Assembly (NCBI GenBank): GCA_003427395.1
Contig: BFEA01000723.1
Coordinates: forward strand, 133,148 to 154,929
Direction: 5' to 3'
Source: Chara braunii
Lineage: Eukaryota; Streptophyta; Charophyceae; Charales; Characeae
Length of the DNA: 21,782 bases
Positions within the stretch are counted from its first letter, which is position 1. The number at the start of each line of letters is the position of its first letter. Positions 1-6,828 of the stretch are shown here, piece by piece. The notes beneath the pieces were generated by a model that worked only from the letters and a program-made list of their open reading frames with translations, ran no database searches and was not told the DNA's origin. Position numbers and translations under genes: made by a program.

Positions 1-56
<56 letters not shown>
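1..56. repeat. (AG)n microsatellite, cut by the window edge
   Basis: Uninterrupted AG dinucleotides run from the first base to position 56. Similar GA tracts occur at 4071-4126 and 12918-12968, the second directly after a LINE poly(A) tail. Confidence 0.98.
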
Positions 57-57
<1 letters not shown>

Positions 58-464
58 CAGAACAAATATGCAGCGAAGTTTTGGGGCAGGGCTGTTCATC
101 ATGTTCTTTGGCCGTGAGGGGACTCTATATGGGAAAGGTAGGTGGAGCACAACTCTTTCTACTGCTGTTTTGTGCAGGGTCGTCCTGTGACCCCTCCACA
201 AAACGTTTTGGAGAGTTTCCCAGCCTAACATGGGCGAAATAATTCCAACCACGCCCCTAACCATGCATCCGCCACTGATTGTGGCAAATAGGCCCTGAGC
301 ACTGCCGCCCCGTTCAACCACGAACCTAACTATGAAGGTACAAAAGCATGAACTACCAGTCTACCAGAACTGAAAATATGTATTCAAGGGACATGTATGG
401 TTTGAATAGGGTTAGGCTAGACGTAGGCTGTCATGTCGGCAAGCAGCTCAGGCTACTGCACAGT
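57..464. other. Unassigned non-coding stretch
   Basis: No convincing reading frame, RNA gene or inverted repeat is seen here. It ends where a poly(A) retroposon on the minus strand has inserted. Confidence 0.6.
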
Positions 465-470
465 GCTGCC

Positions 471-524
<54 letters not shown>

Positions 525-576
525 CATTACACAAGTCGATGGGTTGAGGCCGGAGTTATCCCGGCAGCTGCCTGCC
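465..576 (-). mobile_element. 5'-truncated poly(A) retroposon with 10-bp target duplication
   Basis: GCTGCCTGCC occurs at 465-474 and again at 567-576. Between them, read on the minus strand, lies a body of about 46 bases followed by about 46 A residues (a T run on the plus strand, 475-520). A body, a poly(A) tail and a short direct repeat are the marks of target-primed reverse transcription by a LINE machinery. The body matches nothing else recognised in the window, so its source RNA is unknown. Confidence 0.7.
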
Positions 577-1003
577 AAATTTCGCTTCCGCAGGGGCCAA
601 GTCCCACTAGCATCGATTTACTCTTTGGCTCCATGGTTTTTAACCACGTGCGGCGCGAGGTGACATCCGGCGACCGTTGATCCTTTTGTGTATCGTCGGC
701 GTAGGGCGATAAGGACCTATTTCGTTAGGGTATCTGTCCGCCGGCCAATAGAAGAGTTTCCTTTTCATTTTTTTGCCCATTTAGCTAGCCACTTTGCGTT
801 GGCGCGAAGCTGCAATATTAGGGAGGTCGGAGGGGGGGGGCGTTTTTGCATCGATGTTGTTTTCTTTTTTTATGTGGTAAAATTGAGAATATTGAGATTT
901 CCGTGGAAGACTGCGAAAAGGCCGGCGGGAAGGTCGCATGCAGATGTACCGGGTTGGTGGAAGTGTGGATGCACTGAAGCTCTGTCATGATGTCCATGTC
1001 AGG

Positions 1004-1114
1004 CCCCGTAATTTTTCGTTTTTTGGGTCCTTTTCTTTGCATTCGTGTAAATGATAAAAAGCATTGTTTACACGAATGCAAAGAAAAGGACCCAAAAAAC
1101 GAAAAATTACGGGG
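1004..1114. repeat. Perfect 48-bp palindrome with 15-bp loop
   Basis: The left arm 1004-1051 and right arm 1067-1114 are exact reverse complements around a 15-base spacer. The end of the left arm plus the spacer is repeated directly at 1115-1146, so the locus reads arm, loop, inverted arm, part arm, loop. Perfect identity suggests a young duplication or gene conversion between arms. Confidence 0.93.
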
Positions 1115-1130
1115 CATTCGTGTAAATGAT

Positions 1131-1572
1131 AAAAAGCATTGTTTATCCCGCGGCCTATCTCAGTTGGTAAGGCACGCAAGTGGCATTCAGGAGGTCTTGG
1201 GTTCAATCCCCATTGGCCTCATGTACCTTCCTGGGCATGCTTGGCGCCCGCCACCTAGAGATAGCCCGTTGGTCCCCCCAATTGGCATTAAAAAGCAGGC
1301 TCTGCTGATGTTCATAGGGGGAGGGGTAATCAGGGAGGCACAGCGACTGGCCACTCAGATGATGCTCGGTCCCTCTGCCACAGGCTGTCCCCTAGCCGGT
1401 GCCCCCCGTTGGGGGTTCCCTGAGGGCTATCAGGCCACCCTGGGCCGAAAAAAGGCCACGGTTGTCAGATTGGACACAAGATTGAATTTACCTGGGCTGG
1501 TTAGTCCGATGATAATACCTCAAGGCCATTGCCCTTTAAAAAAAAAAAAGAAAAAAAAAAAGCATTGTTTAT
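1131..1572 (+). mobile_element. tRNA-derived SINE, full copy with 16-bp target duplication
   Basis: AAAAAGCATTGTTTAT occurs at 1131-1146 and exactly again at 1557-1572. Between them lies an element of about 410 bp. It starts with a tRNA-like head (about 1150-1217) carrying an A box, continues through a GC-rich body and ends with CTCAAGGCC and an A-rich tail. SINEs are transcribed by RNA polymerase III and moved by LINE enzymes. Related pieces lie at 3120-3503 (body), 14646-14745 (head joined to tail), 20081-20467 (head and body), 10219-10446 (tail, duplicated) and 17283-17437 (tail, minus strand). The tRNA anticodon arm is not well formed, so this is a SINE head and not a tRNA gene. Confidence 0.9.
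1156..1209 (+). promoter_or_regulatory. Internal RNA polymerase III promoter of the SINE (A and B boxes)
   Basis: TATCTCAGTTGG at 1156-1167 fits the A box and GGTTCAATCC at 1200-1209 fits the B box. Their spacing of 32 bases is normal for tRNA-type promoters. The same pair is seen in the copy at 20081. Confidence 0.8.
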
Positions 1573-1637
1573 GAGTTTTTAAATGAGAAAAGAACGCCAC
1601 ACACCGATTTATTCGACGCTAGTGGGACTTGGCCCCA

Positions 1638-2190
1638 GGGGCCTGGGCCGACTAGCACTCGTTTTAAACGTGAGACAGTGCTGCGTGACCCGCTTTTGGC
1701 ATTAAAAAAATGGTTTCTGTATTTTTTTCAGATTAAAAAAATTCTCTTTCTTCTAGATAAAGAAAGCAAAATTCAGCTTAGGGTGCTCCCGTCAGCCAAT
1801 GGGATGGGAGCCGTCGAATTCATCGCCTCTTTTTCTGGAGGCATGGTGGACTCAGCCAATGGTCTGCGTCCAGTACTTCGTACACACCACTTCGTTTTTC
1901 TCTTCTCAAGAGGTGAAGTACTGTAGCAGGGATGCGTTTTCGCCCCCCCCCTCAGAAAGCTGTGAAAACGCATCGCTGCTACAGTGATTTTGAATTTAAA
2001 GAAAAAGAAGAAATCATGAAAGTGCGTAGGGTACACAGGCAAAACTTTTCCCCTTTTTTCGAATCTCTGCAAAATTCGGAACTCCGCATGATTTCCCCTC
2101 CATCGATGGCCTATAGCCATCTAAATCTGTCACACGTGATAGAAAACCAAACCGACACGGTTTAAAACGGCGCTAGTCGGCCCTGGCCCC
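1638..2190. mobile_element. Candidate 553-bp terminal-inverted-repeat element
   Basis: The left end 1638-1669 (GGGGCCTGGGCCGACTAGC, then GTTTTAAAC) is the near-perfect inverted copy of 2160-2190. The interior contains two hairpins but no convincing protein, which fits a non-autonomous DNA transposon. It abuts the right end of the preceding element with one base between them. The start GGGGCC and the CTAG further in recall family C, so it may be a divergent relative. No target duplication is evident. Confidence 0.6.
1921..1984. repeat. Hairpin with 21-bp arms
   Basis: The arms 1921-1941 and 1964-1984 are reverse complements with one mismatch, around a C-rich loop. A second hairpin (CAGTACTTC at 1871-1879 with GAAGTACTG at 1915-1923) sits just upstream and overlaps its foot. 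Confidence 0.8.
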
Positions 2191-2220
2191 AGAGGAGTCC
2201 TTCGACTGATATGATTGTAA

Positions 2221-2343
2221 GGGCATCGATGACCCCGCTCTCGAAATGTGCAAAATGGGAATGAACTTCCCGGTAGAACATGGCCAGATGCACCTTCCAC
2301 ATTTTTGTCTTTTTCACATTATGAGAGTGGTGTGGCAAAGCCC
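2221..2343. mobile_element. MITE family B, copy 1 (TAA target duplication)
   Basis: The 123-bp element begins GGGCATCG and ends AAAGCCC. Inner arms CTCTCGAAATGTG and CACATTATGAGAG pair. TAA flanks both ends (2218-2220 and 2344-2346). A 3-bp duplication with GGG-type termini is typical of PIF/Harbinger-derived Tourist-like MITEs. There is no coding capacity. Confidence 0.82.
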
Positions 2344-2346
2344 TAA

Positions 2347-2427
2347 ATTCGCTTGAGTGCCTGCCAACCGCATATTCCTTATGCGCCGTGGCAAACGCTG
2401 ACGAAAACTGGAAGAAAACTGGAAGTC

Positions 2428-2464
<37 letters not shown>

Positions 2465-2465
2465 N

Positions 2466-2513
<48 letters not shown>

Positions 2514-2651
2514 CAGGTTGTCGCTCGAGCTCGAGTACCGGAGATGTTCAAGTTTTTTACTTGACAGTGAGGTCAGGGGGTACCGTGCCAGAAAAAATCA
2601 AGATGTACTTGCGTGTTCGGCCAAATGCATGGTCTCTACGCGCGGTTCGCA
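2347..2651. other. Unassigned stretch with an 84-base T run
   Basis: Positions 2430-2513 are T except for one N at 2465. TCAG stands on both sides of the run, a weak hint of a tail-only poly(A) insertion on the minus strand. Nothing else is recognisable before the next MITE. Confidence 0.55.
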
Positions 2652-2654
2652 TGA

Positions 2655-2773
2655 GGCTCGCTCCACAACTCTCGACATGCACAAAAGACAAGAATCATCG
2701 CGGTGTAGATCTCCATGTTCTAGCTGAAGATTCACTTTGGTTTTGCACATATCAAGAGGAGTGGAGCGAGGCC
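2655..2773. mobile_element. Foldback MITE related to family B (TGA target duplication)
   Basis: The ends GGCTCGCTCCAC and GTGGAGCGAGGCC are inverted repeats, and TGA flanks both sides (2652-2654 and 2774-2776). The middle (CCATGTTCTAGC, then TTCACTTTGGTTTTGCACAT) resembles the middle of family B with different tips. A second, more decayed copy lies at 18299-18420. Confidence 0.72.
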
Positions 2774-2910
2774 TGATTCCTGGAAAGATACACCGCCATG
2801 ATTTTTTGCCTCCTGGCAAGGGAACCCTGACTTGGCAAGCTGCCCGTACATAGCCTACCCACATTACCAAAACCAAACACGAAACCAAACACGAGCTCTG
2901 CCTAACCCTA

Positions 2911-3026
2911 CCTTCTTCCCCCGAATACAACGTACGGTTATTATAGCTGCATCTAGACTGAAAGATGCCTCAAATACAGCTATAAAATGCAGCTATAATA
3001 ACCGTTCCTTGTATTCGGGGGAAAGG
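2911..3026. mobile_element. MITE family A, copy 1 (TA target site)
   Basis: TA flanks CCTTCTTCCCCCGAATACAA on the left and GTATTCGGGGGAAAGG on the right. Arms of about 45 bp, including TTATTATAGCTG and its complement, pair around a short centre with the family motif TCTAGACTG. A TA duplication and CC-start termini fit a Tc1/mariner-derived, Stowaway-like MITE. It is one of nine copies or fragments in the window. Confidence 0.88.
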
Positions 3027-3119
3027 TAGTTTCCGCGTTAACAGGCTCATTTCCGCCTCCTCTCACCACCCTGTCATCACGTTGTTGTACCCGGTTTCTT
3101 TTTTTTGTTTTTGTTTTTT

Positions 3120-3503
3120 TTGGGAGGTTTCCGGCAGGTGCAGCTCCCCACCTTGGTCCCCCCGAGTGGCATTGAGCGGAGACTGCTGATGTTCATAGGA
3201 GGAGGGGACCGGAGGGGAGGCACAGTGACTGGCCCATCGAAGAAGCTCGGTCCTGATGCTACCGGCTGACCCCTGGCCGGTATCGCCCACCTGCTGTAGC
3301 AGGTATCGCACCTGCTTGTGGGTGCAGCTCCCGCATGTTCCCTCGTTGGAGGCTTGAGCACGGATGTGGCTGCTATCCGGTTCCCCGTAATACTATAATG
3401 ACAATAAAAAAAGGCCTGAAAGGCCGTCCTGTCCAGATTTGACAGGTAATTGAATTGGTTGGGCTTCAAAGAATTAGCCTTTAAAAAAAAAAAGAAAAAA
3501 AAA
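3120..3503 (+). mobile_element. SINE body and tail, head missing
   Basis: The stretch CTGCTGATGTTCATAGG, followed by a gggg-rich block, GGAGGCACAG and GCTCGGTCC, follows the body of the full SINE at 1131-1572. It ends with CCTTT and an A-rich tail interrupted by one G, as in that copy. The tRNA-like head is absent and no target duplication was found, so it is truncated or diverged at its 5' end. Confidence 0.7.
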
Positions 3504-3709
3504 GCTGGAGTTTAATGTTTACAAAGAAAAACCAAAAAAAAACAAAAAGATAAACAAAAAAACCAAAAACAAAAAAGAGAGAAAGGCCGCGTGGACGGGG
3601 AGCAGCCAGCCACGACGATATTTTCTTCCCGCCTTTTCCATGTCAGTCGTCAAAACCGGGGCGAGAACCAAGACGCCTTCCTGCCCACCTTTGTACTGCC
3701 GCGGAGCAC
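3504..3709. other. A-rich low-complexity stretch and unassigned sequence
   Basis: Positions 3523-3582 consist mainly of A runs broken by C or G. The remainder has no recognised content. Confidence 0.5.
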
Positions 3710-3712
3710 TAA

Positions 3713-3834
3713 GGGCCTGGGCACACCACTCTCCAAATGTGAAAAAGACAGAAATGTGTCGGGTGCATCTGGTCATGTTCTAGCCGGAAGTTCATTCTCA
3801 TTTTGCACATTTCGAGAGTGGTGTGGCGATGCCC
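3713..3834. mobile_element. MITE family B, copy 2 (TAA target duplication)
   Basis: It begins GGGC and ends GTGTGGCGATGCCC. TAA is present at 3710-3712 and 3835-3837. Inner arms CACCACTCTCCAAATGTG and CACATTTCGAGAGTGGTG pair. Its middle is the reverse complement of that of copy 1, so the two lie in opposite orientation. Confidence 0.87.
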
Positions 3835-3837
3835 TAA

Positions 3838-4060
3838 CGCGCGCACTTCGAAACTTCCGAAGTACTTTTGGCGCGGCGAAGGACGAAGGCGCACTTTTCA
3901 AAGGCGAAGTTCAAAACTTGGAAGTACTTCTGGTACCTACCTGCGCCGTCTCTGAAGCTCATCCCGCCACCGTTGCCGACCACAGGAGCCGCTGTCGACT
4001 GCGTAACTAACGCTGCCGCCTCTGGAGAGTATAGCTTTCTCGGACCCCTCGCCGCAGCAC

Positions 4061-4129
<69 letters not shown>

Positions 4130-4260
4130 CAGGACAAGGTGAGTCGAGTTCCTCCATAGCTCCATAGTGTTCAATGTGTGCTGCAACATCTCTCTCCTCG
4201 TGTCATCCTTTTTCCTCCTTCCCTCCGCCATTATTCTCGTCTGTCCCTTTGATCTCCTTA
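3838..4260. other. Unassigned stretch containing a (GA)n tract and a donor-like GTGAGT
   Basis: A GA microsatellite fills 4071-4126. It is followed by CAAGGTGAGT, which is a good eukaryotic splice-donor context with the cut before 4139. A GA-rich 5' untranslated exon ending here is possible, but nothing upstream identifies a promoter. GAAGTACTT occurs twice (near 3857 and 3926). Confidence 0.4.
4071..4126. repeat. (GA)n microsatellite
   Basis: A pure GA dinucleotide run. Peptides read through it (RERERE or SLSLSL) are artefacts. Confidence 0.97.
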
Positions 4261-4373
4261 CCTTCTTCCCCCGAATACAACGTACGGTCATTATAGCTGT
4301 ATTTGAGGCATGTTTCAGTCTAGATACAGCCATAAGCCTATAACGACCGTACGTTGTATTCGGGCGAAGAAGG
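4261..4373. mobile_element. MITE family A, copy 2 (TA target site)
   Basis: TA (4259-4260 and 4374-4375) flanks CCTTCTTCCCCC on the left and GGGCGAAGAAGG on the right. The inner motif CAGTCTAGATACAGCC and the arms GTACGGTCATTATAGCTG and CGACCGTAC are the family signature. Confidence 0.88.
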
Positions 4374-4375
4374 TA

Positions 4376-5129
4376 GGACGCCTTGCGAAGGATCGACTCC
4401 CCATTGCGCCGTTGTCGTTTTCCTCCTTTTCTCGCCGTCCTCCCCTTGTGGTGCACAGCGTATTTCTCCGCCCAGTGCCACTCCTCCTCTTCTGATTCCT
4501 TGTCTGCTGCGGATTCCATCAGGATTCCCTCGCTTTCCTTCGGCAGGGCATACGATTGAACGAGGAGAAATCGACGACTCCTCGCTATGTGGGCGCCAAG
4601 CCCTATGTCATACATCCCCGACGTATTTCTCCCACCTTAGTCCTACTTGTCCCTCTCCTGCTTGCCTTTCTCATTCTTGTTCGACAACAAATGCACACTC
4701 GAATTGGACGGATACGATCGTATTACTCCGACTCGTTTCTCCTTCGCCCTCCTCCTGTCCTGCACGTCTTCTTCCGGTTCCTTTTCACAATTGAACGGGA
4801 CAAAAGCGACCACGTGGAACGGGATCGTTGACTTGGGTCTTCCCTGCGCTCTTCCTTTGCCTCCTTGGACGGCAGATTCGTGGTTGGATGGCCTGACACT
4901 GCCCGCGTTTACTGTTGGGCAGGGAAAGCCTACGCGGGAATCGTGTCCTACCCCTCACCATCCACCTCCTCTTGATACTTATCCTCTTCGACTTCTGCCG
5001 GCTCCTTCCTACAGTAGTTTTCATCCTTCTCCTCTTTTCATGCCGGGTTCAAGATATGGCGGACCGAGCTTGCAACGCTTGACACCGTGGTGCAGTAGCC
5101 CACGTCATCGCCCTTTCCTTCGCATTCGC
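4376..5129. other. C/T-rich stretch without a supported gene
   Basis: Long open frames exist on the plus strand (for example 4647-5147), but the translations are rich in Pro, Ser and Leu because of pyrimidine bias, overlap in several frames and match no family I know. I see no RNA gene or repeat. Part of a spliced transcript cannot be ruled out. Confidence 0.45.
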
Positions 5130-5308
5130 CTATGTGTATATCTATAATTGTACAACTATCAACAGAGAGATGAATTATGAATTTCTCCCTGTTCCCTTAA
5201 ATCCTAGTTCAATGTTTTCCCGACACGGCACCGGTCGTCTGTTCGCGTCGGATTCACATTCGGATGTCGCGGAGGTGTCGAAGTTGGATGATATATCTAT
5301 ATATATAT

Positions 5309-5520
5309 ATATATATATATCGTCAGACAGATCTGCCTGGTAAACTGTAGGTATAGAGGAAGAAGAGATATTATCATATATGCAGACTGTTGAGGGTTCA
5401 GCCTCCTGATGAGTCGGTGAAACTCCGACGAAACAGTTTGTCACAGTCCCTCGTTTGTTGTCCTCTTCTCTCTCTCTGCCTACGGTTTACCGGGCAGTTC
5501 TGTTTGTGACGATATATGTA
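5309..5520. repeat. Long imperfect hairpin enclosing the hammerhead ribozyme
   Basis: The left arm about 5309-5369 (TATATCGTCAG, CTGCCTGGTAAACTGTAGG, GAAGAAGAG) is matched by the reverse complement of 5465-5520 (CTCTTCTC, CTGCCTACGGTTTACCGGGCAG, TGACGATATA). TA-rich tracts extend both outer ends. Most changes in the best-matched block are transitions, several keeping G-U pairs. Transcribed from the plus strand, it would form a rod with the ribozyme at its apex. Confidence 0.75.
5382..5441 (+). ncRNA. Type III hammerhead self-cleaving ribozyme
   Basis: All core positions of a hammerhead are present in order. CTGATGA is at 5406-5412. Stem II is GTCGG (5413-5417) with CCGAC (5425-5429) and a 7-base loop. 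GAA at 5430-5432 is followed by AC. Stem I is GAGG (5392-5395) with CCTC (5402-5405) and a 6-base loop. Stem III is 5382-5390 with 5433-5441, nine pairs including two G-U. The predicted cut lies after U5391. The open end is in stem III, so the fold is type III, as in plant retrozymes and several viroid-like RNAs. One oddity is the cleavage triplet GUU; most natural examples have GUC, but NUH rules allow U. Stem III carries on as the long hairpin 5309-5520. Activity is inferred from the fold only. Confidence 0.86.
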
Positions 5521-5564
5521 TATTTATATACAGAATATATATATGTATATTTATATACAGAATA
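5512..5564. repeat. TA-rich tandem duplication of about 27 bp
   Basis: ATATATGTATATTTATATAC followed by AGAATA occurs at 5512-5537 and again at 5539-5564. It forms the outer right flank of the hammerhead hairpin, opposite the (TA)n tract at 5289-5320. Confidence 0.85.
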
Positions 5565-5690
5565 ACATACATTGCTGATTTCTTCGTGTTCCTTGTTGCG
5601 TATCCTTGTTGTCGTCTTCCTGGCACCGCACTTGTCCTCTGTCGTCGTTGGATTCACTATCGGATCTGCCGGCAGTGCCGATGTTCCGTT

Positions 5691-6206
5691 ATGGGGTGTA
5701 ATCGCCAATGGCCCAAGCGAAAGCGCTCACGTTTTTCCCGTTGTCCTCCCTTCCTCCGCTGCCTTCCTCCTTTTCCTCAGGCGGATCCCGCGTTCCTTTC
5801 TTCGTCGTCATGTACCTTTCTTTCTCCTCCCTTCTCTTCTTTCCTTTATTTCTCGAAGTCACTGTCAAACGGTTTGAAAGTGCCTCCGTTAATCGTTGGC
5901 TTATAGACAAGACAAAATAGGGCATTCGATTTGGCAAGGGCAAAATTAGCCACGTCAGAATGCAGCTAGACGCGCAGGACATCGTGCGCATGATTTGCAC
6001 CCGGACTCCTTCACGCCCAGGTACATTCTGACACGGCAAATTTCTTCATTCTTTGAACCCAACGGCTTTTATGAATGTTGATTCACCTTTGTTTCTTTTT
6101 TGGTCGCCGTCCTAAGGCGACCGCTGTTTCGTTATATTGCCGTTTGTACCCGTATAGAACACTGTCATCATAGTTGTCTATATTTTTTGGGGCAATTTTT
6201 AGCGTA
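5691..6206. other. Unassigned stretch
   Basis: The sequence is pyrimidine-rich to about 5860 and then mixed. Open frames here are short and without recognisable domains. No inverted repeat or RNA gene was found before the MITE at 6207. Confidence 0.5.
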
Positions 6207-6356
6207 CCTTCTTCCCCCGAATATAACGTACGGTCATTATAGCTGTATTTTGTGCAACTTGAAGTCCAGATACAGCAACAAGGATCGTCCGTTCTATTCC
6301 GGGAAAAACGGTAGATGCAACGATAACGACCATGCGTTCTATTCGAGGAAAGACGG
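6207..6356. mobile_element. MITE family A, copy 3, with two right ends
   Basis: The left end after TA is CCTTCTTCCCCCGAATATAA. A first right end finishes at 6311 (CGGGAAAAACGG followed by TA) and a second at 6356 (CGAGGAAAGACGG followed by TA). The intervening 43 bases repeat the right arm. Either a second copy lost its left part, or the right end was duplicated. Confidence 0.8.
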
Positions 6357-6611
6357 TACTCGTTTCTTTCCGTCAGAAACGCCTGAGTACTGTTCTTGAA
6401 AGTAAGATCCTGCGGGAAATGATGCGGAGTTCCATCCCCTTTTCGTCTTTTTTTTTGTTTTTTTGTGCCGATACTGGTCTTCTTCTCCGGTTTTTTTTTC
6501 GCTTTTTATCGGTTCGTTTCAATAGCTTGCCTTTGCACGCATCCTCCTCCTCGCCCCGTCGTTGCTTACTCGGAATTTGTTTCTTGCAGCGTGGCGCCGC
6601 CAGAGCTAATA

Positions 6612-6690
6612 ATGACTGTCCAAGACAAGATGGAGCGGAATGTATTTGTTCTTTGCGTTGTCGCTCTTCTGGCAACCTCGCTCATTCCCA
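6612..6690 (+). CDS. Candidate first coding exon with a signal peptide
   Basis: The ATG at 6612 opens a frame of 26 codons plus one base. After a short start containing Lys, Met, Glu, Arg and Asn comes a hydrophobic core of about 15 residues (VFVLCVVALLATSLI), like a secretory signal peptide. The exon would be bounded by TTTCTTGCAG (acceptor, cut after 6589) and CCCAGTAAGAG (donor, cut after 6690, phase 1). A donor-like site at 4139 could supply an upstream untranslated exon. No downstream exon was identified, so the protein is unknown. A retroposon has inserted just past the donor. Twenty-one bases of this exon (6646-6666) recur exactly at 7427-7447. This may be a live gene start, a dead one or coincidence. 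Confidence 0.28.
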
Positions 6691-6696
6691 GTAAGA

Positions 6697-6746
<50 letters not shown>

Positions 6747-6828
6747 AAGCTATATTCTTCTCTCAATTTCACCTCACACTACCTACCTAGCACTACTCCT
6801 AATTGCCTACAATTAGTAAGAGCCTTTT
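6690..6828 (-). mobile_element. Short poly(A) retroposon (second SINE-like family), 14-bp target duplication
   Basis: AGTAAGAGCCTTTT stands at 6690-6703 and 6815-6828. On the minus strand the insert has a body of about 69 bases (6746-6814) and a poly(A) tail (T run, up to 6745). The body contains TTAGGAGTAG, GGTAGGTAGTG and AGAAGAATATAGC, shared with the insert at 8039-8140, so the two form a small retroposon family. The duplicated target includes a GTAAGAG splice-donor-like site. Confidence 0.8.

Larger units (their letters stand above)
593..1636. mobile_element. Candidate 1.04-kb element with family C terminal inverted repeats
   Basis: GGGGCCAAGTCCCACTAGC starts at 593 and its exact reverse complement ends at 1636. 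Just inside, CGATTTA occurs on the left and CGATTTATTCGA on the right. The same termini bound the short foldback at 8573-8732. A SINE (1131-1572) and a perfect palindrome (1004-1114) lie inside, and no transposase frame is visible. No clear target duplication is found, and a second element starts one base past the right end. The two ends may therefore belong to one non-autonomous element or to two broken ones. Confidence 0.45.
5130..5690 (+). repeat. About 400-bp repeat unit, 1.3 copies, carrying the hammerhead
   Basis: A TA-rich stretch followed by about 110 bp at 5178-5287 recurs, diverged, at 5576-5690. GGATTCAC at 5250-5257 and 5650-5657 is exactly 400 bases apart, and the 80 bases around it agree at roughly two of three positions with almost no gaps. 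Only the first unit keeps the hairpin and hammerhead; the second stops near 5690. A tandem of monomers of a few hundred bases with a self-cleaving motif is what copies of retrozyme or viroid-like circular RNAs look like, but the divergence makes this tentative. Confidence 0.45.

Noticed and set aside
1150-1217. Functional tRNA gene
   Set aside because: The anticodon arm is not formed and the sequence continues as a SINE with a poly(A) tail and target duplication.
987-1574. 195-codon plus-strand frame as a protein
   Set aside because: It reads through the perfect palindrome, the tRNA-like head, the SINE body and the poly(A) tail, ending in Lys runs.
3834-4615. Ser-Leu repeat proteins on the minus strand
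   Set aside because: They are translations of the (GA)n microsatellite and a MITE.
4647-5147. 166-codon frame in C/T-rich DNA
   Set aside because: Pro, Ser and Leu richness follows from base composition; several frames are open together and no family is recognisable.
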